Positions 15,898-24,849 of a stretch of 64,000 nt of DNA are shown here, in pieces. The translations under genes were made by a program, and so were the position numbers. Below the pieces are notes generated by a model, which ran no database searches, had not been told where the DNA came from, and saw only the letters and a list, made by a program, of their open reading frames with translations. This DNA is from Caryophanales bacterium UBA4278 (lineage in GTDB: Bacteria > Bacillota_I > Bacilli_A > RFN20 > CAG-826), in the NCBI GenBank assembly GCA_002395065.1, contig DGVS01000008.1, positions 7,959-71,958 of the forward strand, read 5' to 3'. How positions within the stretch are numbered: the stretch's first letter is position 1; every line of letters begins with the position of its first letter.

Positions 15898-18098
15898 GCT
15901 TCAATTCCTCCCTTTTCTCGATGTATTTTTGGATGGCTACCTAAAATTGATTTTCTTCCGTGTTTTTCAAAATCAACTTGAATAATGGTGTCATCAATAA
16001 TTCCTGTAACAACTCCACGGCCAAAAACATCATGGATAGCGATGTCCCCAACCTTCCAATCAGTAATACCGTTTTCGGTAATTTGTGGTTCTTGAATATA
16101 ATCTTCGTCTGATCTAGTTTCATCGGCAAAAAAGTCAAAATATGTTGGTTTTACAGGCGGTTTTTGATATAAATCCTTTTTTACAAAGACCAAACCTGCT
16201 TCATTAAAAAATCTTGATCGAATTGATTTTGAACTAAGAACGTAGCTATAACCAGAATTACACGTTGCATAAAGTTTGTCTTTCGCTCTTGTAAAAGCGA
16301 CATAGCAAAGTCTTCGTTCTTCTTCTTCGCCATCTCGGCCTTCTTCGTCCATTGCTTTGATCGATGGGAAAATACCTTCGTTTAAACTAACTACAAAGAC
16401 GCATTTGAACTCGAGACCTTTCGCAACGTGGACGGTCATGAGGTTAACCTTGTCTGCTTCCTTCATTTCATCTTGAGATGTTTGAAGGGTGGCGTTCTCT
16501 AAATAATCTTCAAAACTAGATTCTGGATATTTTTTTAAATAGTCAACAATATCGCTCAATAATGTTTTTACGTTTTCTAAACGCCCTTCTCCTTCATCAT
16601 CACTTTGAAGATATTCAAAATATCCAATCTTAATTAAAAAATCTTCTAAAATCTTTGGATATGCTTCCAGGTTTTCATCTAGTCGCTTTCTTGTAGCAAC
16701 CATTTCGTTTATAACCATTGTTAATGAAACAACGTTCTTTGGTTTTAACTCAGTTACATGCTTGTCAATTTCTAAAATGTATTCAAAATACGAAAGGTTG
16801 TTTTGCTCCTTTTCGAATTTAAGAATATCCATTGCAACATCACCAATGCCTCTTCTTGGAACATTAACTATTCTCTCAAAGTTAATATCATCCTTTTTAT
16901 TATAAATAAGACGGAAATATGCCAAAGCATCCTTGATTTCTTTTCTTTGGAAGAACTTTAAACCCCCATAAATTTGATATGGAATTCTCCGTCTCATTAA
17001 TTCTTTTTCAAACGGGAGCGTTAAATAGTTGGCTCTGTAGAGGATGGCTATGTCCGAATAGTTTGCATAACCTTTTCGAACAATATTTTCGATTTCGTCG
17101 CAAACATATTTAGCTTCACCATTAGCATCGTACAAATCTTCAACAGTTACTTGAACGTCACTTTCTCTTTGAGTGAACAAGTCTTTTGGGACACGTTTTT
17201 TGTTGTGAGAAATTAATTTATTTGCAGTATCTAGGATCGGTTTGGTTGAACGATAGTTTTGGTTAAGAATAATTGTTTCGGCACCAGGGAACGAGCGCGT
17301 AAAATCGAGCATTATTTTTTGATTTGCTCCTCGCCAAGTATAAATTGTTTGATCAGGGTCTCCGACAACATAAAGACTTGTTCGAGAATTCATTAACAAT
17401 TTTACAAGTTTAAATTGAATATCATTCGTATCCTGAAATTCATCGACAAGAATGTTTGTAATTCTGTTTTGCCATTTTTCTCTAATATCTGGAAAATCTT
17501 CGAGAATTTGAATAGTTTTTAAAAGCAAATCATCAAAATCTAAAGATAGCATTTGGTCTTTGCGCAACTCGTATTCGTGAAAAAATTCTAATGCTTTCTT
17601 CTCTCTTATAGCGGAGAATTCGTCTAGTACAACATCACTCGCATATCTACCATTGCATTTATGATAAGAAATGAAACCCATCGAGTATTTCACAATTTCA
17701 TCGTTCTTTTTGAATCCTTTATCAACAGCAATGTTCTTTATTAATGCAAGTTGATCGTCTTCATCCATGATTGTGAAGTTATTTGGAAAATTAAGTACAT
17801 CGATTTCTTTTCTTAAGAACCTTGCACACCAACTATGGAATGTAGAGACCGATAAACCGCCACCTAGCCCATGCAAAAGCGATAACGCTCTAACACGCAT
17901 TTCCTCAGCTACTTTATTTGTAAACGCAATAGCCACAATTGATGATGGCATGACGTTCATTTTTTCAATTAAATATGAAATTCTGTATGTTAAAACTCTG
18001 GTCTTCCCGCTCCCCGCTCCAGCAACCACTCGGACGTATTGTGAATTCGTAGAAACAGCAGCAAACTGTTTATCGTTCAATAGAGATGCATAATCCAT
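15894..18098 (-). CDS. pcrA: ATP-dependent DNA helicase PcrA/UvrD
   Basis: A 734-residue superfamily 1A 3'-5' helicase acting in repair and rolling-circle replication. Motifs: Q-motif near LNDKQFAAV, Walker A AGAGSGKTRVLTYR, Walker B LVDEFQDTND, motif III VGDPDQTIYTWRGA, motif IV region LNQNYRST, and motif VI AFTRAKDKLY. The C-terminal tail carries the KxGxxVxHxxFGxGxV-like RNA polymerase-interaction element (WKVGDIAIHDVFGRGVV). It is the first gene of the ligA-gatCAB-galE run. Confidence 0.97.
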   Translation of the reverse strand: MDYASLLNDKQFAAVSTNSQYVRVVAGAGSGKTRVLTYRISYLIEKMNVMPSSIVAIAFTNKVAEEMRVRALSLLHGLGGGLSVSTFHSWCARFLRKEIDVLNFPNNFTIMDEDDQLALIKNIAVDKGFKKNDEIVKYSMGFISYHKCNGRYASDVVLDEFSAIREKKALEFFHEYELRKDQMLSLDFDDLLLKTIQILEDFPDIREKWQNRITNILVDEFQDTNDIQFKLVKLLMNSRTSLYVVGDPDQTIYTWRGANQKIMLDFTRSFPGAETIILNQNYRSTKPILDTANKLISHNKKRVPKDLFTQRESDVQVTVEDLYDANGEAKYVCDEIENIVRKGYANYSDIAILYRANYLTLPFEKELMRRRIPYQIYGGLKFFQRKEIKDALAYFRLIYNKKDDINFERIVNVPRRGIGDVAMDILKFEKEQNNLSYFEYILEIDKHVTELKPKNVVSLTMVINEMVATRKRLDENLEAYPKILEDFLIKIGYFEYLQSDDEGEGRLENVKTLLSDIVDYLKKYPESSFEDYLENATLQTSQDEMKEADKVNLMTVHVAKGLEFKCVFVVSLNEGIFPSIKAMDEEGRDGEEEERRLCYVAFTRAKDKLYATCNSGYSYVLSSKSIRSRFFNEAGLVFVKKDLYQKPPVKPTYFDFFADETRSDEDYIQEPQITENGITDWKVGDIAIHDVFGRGVVTGIIDDTIIQVDFEKHGRKSILGSHPKIHREKGGIEA

Positions 18099-18164
18099 AA
18101 TACTTTAACAACCTATTACTATGTAATATTTTATCAAAAGTATATGTGCTTATAAAGCATTATT

Positions 18165-18617
18165 TTAACTTAAAAGGGTGAGTACTTCTTTTTCACCATT
18201 AGCATATGTAATAACGCAACCGCTTTTAAAATAAACCGCCGTTGGATAACCAATGATGCAGAAATTGATTTCGTTTAGATTTCCTGTTGGTTGTATCGCG
18301 CAAAACTCAAACTCATTTGAGGCTTCACATGCAAAATAATTGTTATGTTTTAAAATCATTGGAATAACTTTTTCCTTAATGTTTTGACAATGAATGCATG
18401 TTCTTGAAAAGAAGTAGACATAAAATTCATTTAAATCTATTAGGGGAATCTCGTCCCAATAAATAATTTTTTCTTCTAGGTCGTCGTACTCGTAGGATAT
18501 TTCGATGCTTATATCTACTTTCGAAGACGTTGCCAAAAGAGAGCTGGTGCCAGATTTTTTTACACAACCAACTAGTGTTAAAGATAATAGACAAACCAAT
18601 CCAAAATTTTTCTTCAC
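18165..18617 (-). CDS. Thioredoxin-like extracytoplasmic lipoprotein
   Basis: A 150-residue protein starting at a GTG codon. The signal peptide ends LTLVGC, with the lipobox Cys at residue 18. The domain that follows has YFFSRTCIHCQNIK, a CxxC redox pair at residues 74 and 77 followed by a helix, and GYPTAVYF with a Pro where thioredoxin folds carry the cis-Pro. It is therefore a membrane-anchored thioredoxin-like oxidoreductase facing outside, perhaps for disulfide repair or reduction of surface proteins. Two further Cys residues may form a structural pair. No DsbD/CcdA-type partner is visible nearby. Divergent from the membrane operon that starts at 18674. Confidence 0.7.
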   Translation of the reverse strand: MKKNFGLVCLLSLTLVGCVKKSGTSSLLATSSKVDISIEISYEYDDLEEKIIYWDEIPLIDLNEFYVYFFSRTCIHCQNIKEKVIPMILKHNNYFACEASNEFEFCAIQPTGNLNEINFCIIGYPTAVYFKSGCVITYANGEKEVLTLLS

Positions 18618-18659
18618 ACTATCTTTATTCGCAAAAAATGAGCAAAAGTGTTCAAAAAA

Positions 18660-18676
18660 TGTAAAATATTTTTATG
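18660..18676 (+). promoter_or_regulatory. -10 box adjoining the start of the 18674 gene
   Basis: TAAAAT at 18662-18667, directly preceded by TG, is 6 nt from the ATG at 18674. No Shine-Dalgarno is present, so a leaderless mRNA is expected. Confidence 0.55.
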
Positions 18677-19576
18677 AAACTGCTTTCGGAAAAGAAAAAT
18701 ATAGGGCAAATCATTGCGCTGATGTCGATGATGGCGGCAATTAATATAATTGTTTCGGTCATTGCTGCGTTTTCGGTTATAGCTTCTATTTTTCTAATTA
18801 TTATCCTTCCGCTCACATCAACAATTGTAGTTTTGACTTGCCCCGAAAAATTTTTTCCAATCTATGCTTTTGCAACAATTGGTCTTTCCCTAGTCGCAAC
18901 AATTTGGAATTTAGATATAACACTATTTTATGTTGTTCCTTCAATTATTAGTGGATTTGTCTTTGGTTTCTGCATTAAAAAATCAGTTTATTTCGGCTGG
19001 TCAATTGTTGTTTCAGCTATTCTTCAAACCGCTATTTCGTTCGCGATTATTCCGCTAATTAATCTTCTCTTTGAAGTGGATTTTATTAAGGATTTACAGG
19101 CGATTTTTAAAATTTACGATGCAATTCCAGGACAAATTTTTGTTTGCTGCGGCTTCTTTATCATCGCCTTGATTCAATCATTTTTATCCTTTTTTGTTGT
19201 TCAATCAGAAATATCAAAAATGCGCTCATTATCTTCAACAAGTGTGACATACAAATATTTCAATTTCCTTGGTGTTTGTTTTGTTCTTGCAATCATCCCA
19301 ATCGCTTTCTTATCGATTGGTGTAGCTTACATTCTGGAACTTCTTTCAATTACAATTGCAGGTTTTGTAATTTATGAGTGGTTCAAAAAGAGTCAAAGTA
19401 AACAATTAATAATTTCTGCTGCATCACTTTTGTTAAACGTGTTTTTAGTCGCGATTCTTTACGATATTGTCCCTGATTACTGGGGCATGTTGATGTTTGC
19501 GTTTACACCTTTGATTATCTGCTTATTGTCTTTTTGCTATTTCTTATTGAAGAAAGAGCACGATGATATAAAATAA
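18674..19576 (+). CDS. Multi-pass membrane protein, possibly DUF2232/YybS-like
   Basis: A 300-residue protein with about eight hydrophobic segments, the first at residues 13-55 and the last near 255-290. The general layout (two early helices, a Pro/Gly-rich loop, a long loop around 130-150, then paired helices) resembles the YybS/DUF2232 family, small-molecule-transporter-like proteins of Firmicutes, but I see no decisive motif. It is the first gene of a three-gene operon of membrane proteins: it is followed after 4 nt by a single-pass protein and then by an overlapping three-pass protein. Role unknown. Confidence 0.5.
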   Translation: MKLLSEKKNIGQIIALMSMMAAINIIVSVIAAFSVIASIFLIIILPLTSTIVVLTCPEKFFPIYAFATIGLSLVATIWNLDITLFYVVPSIISGFVFGFCIKKSVYFGWSIVVSAILQTAISFAIIPLINLLFEVDFIKDLQAIFKIYDAIPGQIFVCCGFFIIALIQSFLSFFVVQSEISKMRSLSSTSVTYKYFNFLGVCFVLAIIPIAFLSIGVAYILELLSITIAGFVIYEWFKKSQSKQLIISAASLLLNVFLVAILYDIVPDYWGMLMFAFTPLIICLLSFCYFLLKKEHDDIK

Positions 19577-19580
19577 AATC

Positions 19581-20009
19581 ATGTTAGGGTTCTTAAAAGT
19601 ATTTGGAAAAGGGGTATTATACACTATTCTTTTTCCATTTATTGTTCTAATTTTGGTCCTTTATACCGTCTACTGTATTTTTCTTTTCGTCTTTGAATTT
19701 TTCCGCAGTTTAATACTTTGGATTAAAGGTGGATCTCCTTTTGATGATACGCCCGAAGATGCTGAAGCAAAGCGCATCCTTTTAGCCAAGCAAAACCAGG
19801 AAGCAAATGTACAAACTAACGACCAGTACAAAGACGCTCTAATTGCAACGCTTGCTTCTGCAGTTGCAGCGCAATCACAAGCTGCTCAACAAAATACCCA
19901 GCAACAAGACGTTCCGACTCTTGATGTTTTTCCAACAAATGAATTAGAACACGAAGAGCCTTCACAAATTGAACAATATATTGATGAGAAAGGAGATGGC
20001 GAGCAATGA
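19581..20009 (+). CDS. Small membrane protein with a Gln-rich cytoplasmic tail
   Basis: A 142-residue protein I do not recognise. Residues about 12-45 are a long, very hydrophobic aromatic segment (one helix or a hairpin); then a short conserved-looking acidic patch SPFDDTPEDAEAKRIL, and a low-complexity Ala/Gln tail (about 85-110) ending in an acidic segment. The tail resembles a flexible scaffold rather than an enzyme. It starts 4 nt after the previous gene and its stop overlaps the next start by 4 bp, so the three proteins are likely made in fixed ratio. Confidence 0.6.
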   Translation: MLGFLKVFGKGVLYTILFPFIVLILVLYTVYCIFLFVFEFFRSLILWIKGGSPFDDTPEDAEAKRILLAKQNQEANVQTNDQYKDALIATLASAVAAQSQAAQQNTQQQDVPTLDVFPTNELEHEEPSQIEQYIDEKGDGEQ

Positions 20010-20653
20010 TTTTGTATGTCGGAAAAATTTCTGAAGATACCAAAAGATTATTAATTGCACTCCTTTTCGCACTCATTATTTTCTTCATTATTGTCGGTTG
20101 CATTGGACTCGTCATAAAAAAGGTAATGAAAAAACAAGCCCAGGGCGCAGATGACATGATGTATGACGTTATACGCGCAGGCTTATTTAAAAAGAAAGGC
20201 GAATTGATTAAATTTGGTATCAAAAAGAATCACGTTGTCTTCTTTAGACAAGCTTGGAAGCCTTTTATCGTGATGGTTTCTGCATCATTAATTATTGTTC
20301 TCTATTGTCTAACAATGAATAACTGGGATGTAAATATTTTTGACTATCATAATGAAGGCATTGGAACTTTGTTCCATGTCTTTGATTGGCAGAATGTTCC
20401 AAAGACAAAAGTGTTTGGCATTGAGATTATTTCTGATTGGCCACCACTATTATCTTCCCCGCATTGGGATTGGTATGCGTGGGGATCTTATGTCTTTGTC
20501 CCGTGTATGATTGTTGGACTTATTTGGTTCATGATTTGCGTCCAAGCTTACATTGCTCGTTCATTTAGAATTTTTAGAATAGCAAAAAAGGTGTTCAGCC
20601 GTTCAGTTGACGACCTCCCACCTCAAGATAAGCCTGTAGCACCGATTCAATAA
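20006..20653 (+). CDS. Three-pass membrane protein of unknown function
   Basis: A 215-residue protein with helices near residues 14-37, 86-103 and 161-182. The loop between helices 2 and 3 (about 104-160) is aromatic-rich, with many Trp and a WPPLLSSPHWDWYAWG segment that could form an extracellular cap. The segment between helices 1 and 2 is basic and would be cytoplasmic. No family recognised. It ends the operon, followed 73 nt later by an intrinsic terminator on the plus strand. Confidence 0.6.
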   Translation: MILYVGKISEDTKRLLIALLFALIIFFIIVGCIGLVIKKVMKKQAQGADDMMYDVIRAGLFKKKGELIKFGIKKNHVVFFRQAWKPFIVMVSASLIIVLYCLTMNNWDVNIFDYHNEGIGTLFHVFDWQNVPKTKVFGIEIISDWPPLLSSPHWDWYAWGSYVFVPCMIVGLIWFMICVQAYIARSFRIFRIAKKVFSRSVDDLPPQDKPVAPIQ

Positions 20654-20815
20654 TTACTTTGTAATTAATGTAATTATTTCAGTGATAGCAATCGCCGCTA
20701 ATAAAATAACAACACCCAAAACAATGCCGAAAATTCTATTTCGGCTTTTTTGTTTCTTTTGTAAGGCTAATTCTTCCTCACTATAGAAATGTTGAGTAAC
20801 TTGTTGTTCTTCCAT
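20654..20815 (-). CDS. 53-residue single-pass membrane protein after asnS
   Basis: A short reading frame on the minus strand starting 2 nt after the asnS stop. The product begins MEEQQVTQHFYSEEELALQK, continues with a basic stretch (KKQKSRNR, residues 20-27) and ends in one hydrophobic helix (about 28-50). The positive-inside rule puts the acidic N-terminus in the cytoplasm. No Shine-Dalgarno is visible, so translation would depend on coupling with asnS. The charge pattern and near-perfect helix argue for a real gene, though length makes chance possible. Its coding sequence contains a plus-strand terminator hairpin, and its stop abuts the convergent gene ending at 20653. Confidence 0.6.
   Translation of the reverse strand: MEEQQVTQHFYSEEELALQKKQKSRNRIFGIVLGVVILLAAIAITEIITLITK
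20726..20751 (+). terminator. Terminator of the 18674-20653 membrane operon
   Basis: GCCGAAA-ATTCTA-TTTCGGC followed by six T, on the plus strand. It lies within the 53-residue reading frame of the opposite strand. Confidence 0.8.
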
Positions 20816-20817
20816 AA

Positions 20818-22221
20818 CTAATATTTAATTGGATCGCTTGTTCTTGGGAATGGTTGAACATCTCTAATGTTGTTCATTCCTGTAACATACATAATTAAAC
20901 GATCAAATCCAATGCCGAAACCAGCATGTGGACATCCACCATATTTACGTGTGTCTAAGTACCACTCAAGACCTTCGAGACAATGGCATTCTTCCATGCG
21001 TTTCTTTAAAACATCATAACGTTCTTCACGTTGGCTTCCACCAACAAGTTCTCCGACATATGGCACCAAAAGGTCGCATGCTGCAACGGTTTTACCATCG
21101 TCGTTTTGTCTCATGTAGAAGGCCTTCATTTCTTTTGGATAGTTGATCAAGAAGACTGGTCCTTTAACAACTTGTTCAGTGATATAACGTTCGTGTTCTG
21201 ATTGTAAATCCATACCCCAGAAAATCTTGTTATTTTCAAATTTGTGGCCGTTTTGCTGAGCTTTTTGAAGTTCTTCGATTGCTTCTGTGTATGTCATTCT
21301 CTTAAATTCACTTTCTAAAACATGATGGAGTCTTTCCTTTAATGTTTTATCAATAAAATTGTTAAAGAAATCCATTTCATCTGGGCATCCATGAAGCGCA
21401 ACATCGATGCAGTGTTTCAAACATGCTTCAATGCAATCCATATCATCATCCAAATCTGCGAACGCCATTTCAGGTTCAATCATCCAAAATTCAGATGCGT
21501 GTCGGGTTGTATTTGAATGTTCGGCTCGGAATGTTGGTCCAAATGTATAAACATCTCTAAAGGCCATCGCAAATGGTTCAACATGAAGCTGACCAGAAAC
21601 AGTTAAAGCAACTTCTTTTGAGAAGAAGTCGGTCTTTGGGTGTTTGTCGTTTGTAATAACTCCAAATGTGTTACCTGCGCCTTCGGCGTCATTTCCAGTA
21701 ATAATTGGTGTATGAACATACATAAATCCTTCGTTTTGGAAAAATTCATGAATGGCCATAGACATTGCGTTTCTCATACGGAAAACCGCATTAAAGGTGT
21801 TTGCTCTTGGTCTTAAATGAGCAATTTCGCGAAGGAATTCCATTGAGTGTTGTTTCTTTTGAAGAGGGTAGTCTGGATCAACTGGTCCAACAACTTCAAA
21901 TTCATGAACGTGGATTTCGAATGGTTGTTTGCCTTCTGGAGTTAAGACAAATTCGCCCTTCACACCTAAAGCTGCGCCAGTATTAACATGACTTAAAGAT
22001 TTATAATCTTTGACAACCTTATCTTCATAAACTAATTGAACGTTTTTAAAGCATGTTCCATCGTTTAAAGCGATAAAACCTATTGATCCGTTATCACGAT
22101 TTGTACGAACCCACCCTTCAATAAAAACATTCTTGATTGATTTTAAAATCTCTTTATATTCCTTCTCTTCAGAGTGAACAAGAGCATATAAATCACTTAC
22201 TACAACACCTTGGTATTCCAT
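20818..22221 (-). CDS. asnS: Asparaginyl-tRNA synthetase
   Basis: A 467-residue class IIb synthetase that charges tRNA(Asn). An N-terminal OB-fold anticodon-binding domain (VFIEGWVRTNRDNGSIGFIAL) precedes the catalytic core: motif 2 FRAEHSNTTRHASEFWMIEPE and motif 3 HAGFGIGFDRLIMYVTG. The latter distinguishes it from AspRS. It has GGAGGT 7 nt before the ATG and an upstream minus-strand TATAAT. Having asnS together with gatCAB implies the amidotransferase is mainly for glutamine. Confidence 0.95.
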   Translation of the reverse strand: MEYQGVVVSDLYALVHSEEKEYKEILKSIKNVFIEGWVRTNRDNGSIGFIALNDGTCFKNVQLVYEDKVVKDYKSLSHVNTGAALGVKGEFVLTPEGKQPFEIHVHEFEVVGPVDPDYPLQKKQHSMEFLREIAHLRPRANTFNAVFRMRNAMSMAIHEFFQNEGFMYVHTPIITGNDAEGAGNTFGVITNDKHPKTDFFSKEVALTVSGQLHVEPFAMAFRDVYTFGPTFRAEHSNTTRHASEFWMIEPEMAFADLDDDMDCIEACLKHCIDVALHGCPDEMDFFNNFIDKTLKERLHHVLESEFKRMTYTEAIEELQKAQQNGHKFENNKIFWGMDLQSEHERYITEQVVKGPVFLINYPKEMKAFYMRQNDDGKTVAACDLLVPYVGELVGGSQREERYDVLKKRMEECHCLEGLEWYLDTRKYGGCPHAGFGIGFDRLIMYVTGMNNIRDVQPFPRTSDPIKY

Positions 22222-22277
22222 AATCTACCTCCAGATATAACTTTTACATTATAGCAACAGTTTATTTAAAACTGCGA

Positions 22278-23288
22278 TTAAAATGTTTTATATTTATCAA
22301 TTCGCCAGTTCGGGTCACACGATACTGATATAGGCGCAACAATTCCCATCTTATAAAGATGTTCTCCTAATCGAGCAATCATTGCAGCATTGTCGGTCGT
22401 GCACCAAATTGGTGGAACAATCAAATCAATTTCCGTGTTATCTAAACGTTCGTGCATTTTTTCTCTTAAATAAGAGTTTGCAGATACTCCGCCAGCAAGA
22501 ACAACTTGTTTAATTTTATATCGCTTTAAAGCTTTTTCTAAACGATCCATAATCATTCCGACAGCAACATCCTGGAACGATTTACATAAGTCTGGAACCC
22601 TAATTTCATGTCCGCGAGCTTTTTCATTATTGACCAGATTTATCACCGCGGTTTTTAAGCCAGAATATGAAAAATCTAGTGAATCATCGTGGAGTGGGAA
22701 TGGAAGTTCATAAGTGTGTTGACCTTCCTTGGATAATTTATCAATTGGGATTCCGCCCGGATATGGGAGTCCAACAGTACGAGCCACCTTATCGAAACAT
22801 TCTCCAATTGCGTCGTCTTTTGTTTCGCCAATAATCTCAAAATTCATCGGTTCTTTCATATAAACAAATTCGGTGTTACCACCACTGACAACAATTGAAA
22901 GAAGAGGGAATTGCAGGGGTTTTACGAATTCGTTTGCGTAAATATGACCGGCTAGATGATGAACTGGAATTAGTGGTTTTTGATAAAGAATTGCAAGGGT
23001 TTTTGCAACTTGCATTCCAACATGAAGAGCTCCAATTAGGCCTGGGCCGCGTGTAAAAGCAAAAGCGTCGATATCATCAAGTTTTACATTCGCATTTTTG
23101 AGTGCTTCATCTAGAACAAACAATACATTTTCACAATGCAAGCGAGAAGCGAGCTCTGGCATAACGCCTCCGAATTGCTGATGCATTTTGATTTGGGTCG
23201 CAACAACGTTGCTTAAAAGTTCCCCATCTCGAACAATCGCAATGGAGGTTTCATCACAACTTGATTCTAGTCCTAAGATTAATGACAT
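22278..23288 (-). CDS. tsaD: tRNA N6-threonylcarbamoyladenosine (t6A) synthase, catalytic subunit
   Basis: A 336-residue ASKHA-fold protein transferring the threonylcarbamoyl group to A37 of ANN-decoding tRNAs. Opening ILGLESSCDETSIAIV, metal-binding histidines in VHHLAGHIYA, the SGGNTEFVY loop and the late LAGGVSANSYLR nucleotide motif are all present. It overlaps rimI by 10 bp. Full-length for the family. Confidence 0.97.
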   Translation of the reverse strand: MSLILGLESSCDETSIAIVRDGELLSNVVATQIKMHQQFGGVMPELASRLHCENVLFVLDEALKNANVKLDDIDAFAFTRGPGLIGALHVGMQVAKTLAILYQKPLIPVHHLAGHIYANEFVKPLQFPLLSIVVSGGNTEFVYMKEPMNFEIIGETKDDAIGECFDKVARTVGLPYPGGIPIDKLSKEGQHTYELPFPLHDDSLDFSYSGLKTAVINLVNNEKARGHEIRVPDLCKSFQDVAVGMIMDRLEKALKRYKIKQVVLAGGVSANSYLREKMHERLDNTEIDLIVPPIWCTTDNAAMIARLGEHLYKMGIVAPISVSCDPNWRIDKYKTF

Positions 23289-23740
23289 AGCATAAGCCTC
23301 TTTACCATATAAATGGCATCTTCTCCGTCAGCATAGTAGTGTGGTTTTTTTACAACAACTTCGTAACCATGCTTTTCATAAAGTTTGATTGCAGGAAGAT
23401 TTGATGAACGCACTTCCAAAGTAACGTTTTCAACAATGTCTTCGCCTTCTTTTGGAAACATCTTCTCCATCTCATTTAAAAGAATGGTTGCAAGACCTTT
23501 TCTTCGATATTCCCTTGTTACAGCAATTTGAGTTATAGTTGCAGAATTGAATGTAATCATAAAATTATTAAAACCAACAATTTTTCCATCGGCTTCAATA
23601 ACGATGAATTTGTTAACAGGGTTTCCATTAAATTCATACTCAAGATCTGAATATTTCCAAGGATCTAAAAAGCACTCTTTTTCAATTTCGTAAACCTTTT
23701 GTAGATCTGCTTTTTTTAATAAACGCACTTTGTAGTCCAT
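23279..23740 (-). CDS. rimI: Ribosomal-protein S18 N-alanine acetyltransferase family (GNAT)
   Basis: A 153-residue GNAT acetyltransferase. The acetyl-CoA pyrophosphate loop is REYRRKGLATILL, and NLPAIKLYEKHGYEVV follows as the C-terminal motif. RimI acetylates the N-terminus of S18 in some bacteria; placement between tsaB and tsaD is a standard gene order. It overlaps tsaB by 1 bp and tsaD by 10 bp. Confidence 0.88.
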   Translation of the reverse strand: MDYKVRLLKKADLQKVYEIEKECFLDPWKYSDLEYEFNGNPVNKFIVIEADGKIVGFNNFMITFNSATITQIAVTREYRRKGLATILLNEMEKMFPKEGEDIVENVTLEVRSSNLPAIKLYEKHGYEVVVKKPHYYADGEDAIYMVKRLMLCH

Positions 23741-24330
23741 TATAAAAGCTCCTTCAGATAGACAGGATTTACGACGAAAGGATTTTCAACTAGTTTCTCA
23801 TCGGTAAGACCTTTTGCAAGATTATTGATTGTGTCGTAGGAATTTGAATTTAGTCCAAGATGACCAAGTTCTCCGTTAATAAGATAGCAAGGATGTTCAG
23901 CGATATATTTTTGAAGATCTTCATTACTCATAACGCAATCAGATAAAAGGCATTTCTCACCCTCATACACGCCAACATACGATCGTCCACTTCGCGCGTT
24001 AAAAACGCAAATTGTTGGTTTGCTTTCGTCTCTTAATAAGGAAAGCGATGAAACAGCATAAACCTTAGTATGCAAAGCATAAGCGATTGTTTTTCCAATT
24101 GTTACAGCGATTCTTACACCTGTATATGAGCCAGGACCAACTCCAATAACGACGGCATCAATATCCTTGTTTTCAACATTGTTTCTTTTAAGAATTGTTT
24201 GAAGTTCACTTGTCATCATCTCTGATTGACGTTGCCAAGCTTCATAAAAAATCTTATCGATGACTTTTCCATCTTTTGCTAAGCCAACAGACAAATACTT
24301 GCTTGAACTATCTAACAAAATTTCAAACAT
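23740..24330 (-). CDS. tsaB: t6A biosynthesis scaffold protein
   Basis: A 196-residue inactive ASKHA paralogue of TsaD that pairs with it in t6A synthesis. Key segment GVGPGSYTGVRIAVTIGKTIAYAL is intact. It is short for the family (often 220-240), lacking part of the C-terminal lobe. It overlaps both neighbours by 1 bp. Confidence 0.93.
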   Translation of the reverse strand: MFEILLDSSSKYLSVGLAKDGKVIDKIFYEAWQRQSEMMTSELQTILKRNNVENKDIDAVVIGVGPGSYTGVRIAVTIGKTIAYALHTKVYAVSSLSLLRDESKPTICVFNARSGRSYVGVYEGEKCLLSDCVMSNEDLQKYIAEHPCYLINGELGHLGLNSNSYDTINNLAKGLTDEKLVENPFVVNPVYLKELL

Positions 24331-24791
24331 TATTTACCCTCCAAAGCCGAAAAGACTTTCTGATATTTTTCAGAATCAGAATAAAATTCAAAGAGACGTT
24401 CATTATCGCTGACTCTAGTAATTTTAATTGTCATTGTATGAGGCGGAAGAATACTTTCAATATAGTTTGGCCATTCTACAAAAGAAATGCCTTCATCCTC
24501 TAAAAATTCTTCTAATCCAATGTCAATATTTTGGTCTTCTAACCTATAAGCATCGATGTGAAATACATTTGGTTGGACTTCAAAATAACATTTTAAAATG
24601 TTAAATGTTGGGGAAACAACGTGGTCCTTATAACCAAGTTCCATGAGCGCGCCTGCAACAAAAGTTGTTTTACCGGCTCCTAAATCACCAGTTAACAAAA
24701 CAACACTTCCCGGCGCCAACTGACGTACGATATTAGCTGCAAGGCGTTGCGTTTCTTCTTTAGATTTTGAAATCACTTGTAATTTCAACAT
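24330..24791 (-). CDS. tsaE: t6A biosynthesis ATPase
   Basis: A 153-residue P-loop protein with Walker A LTGDLGAGKTTFVAGAL and the SPTFNIL and HIDAYRLE elements of TsaE. It drives turnover of the TsaB-TsaD complex. First gene of the tsaE-tsaB-rimI-tsaD operon; the -10 TATAAT is 15 nt before the ATG, with only a weak GGGG site. Confidence 0.95.
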   Translation of the reverse strand: MLKLQVISKSKEETQRLAANIVRQLAPGSVVLLTGDLGAGKTTFVAGALMELGYKDHVVSPTFNILKCYFEVQPNVFHIDAYRLEDQNIDIGLEEFLEDEGISFVEWPNYIESILPPHTMTIKITRVSDNERLFEFYSDSEKYQKVFSALEGK

Positions 24792-24833
24792 AAAAAACCC
24801 CGATACATTATAGCAAAGTTAAGAAAATATATT

Positions 24834-24849
24834 TATAATATTTTTCATG
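24834..24849 (+). promoter_or_regulatory. -10 box adjoining the ferredoxin-NADP reductase start
   Basis: TATAAT at 24834-24839 is 7 nt before ATG 24847, with no ribosome-binding site. The divergent tsaE promoter lies about 25 bp away. Confidence 0.6.
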
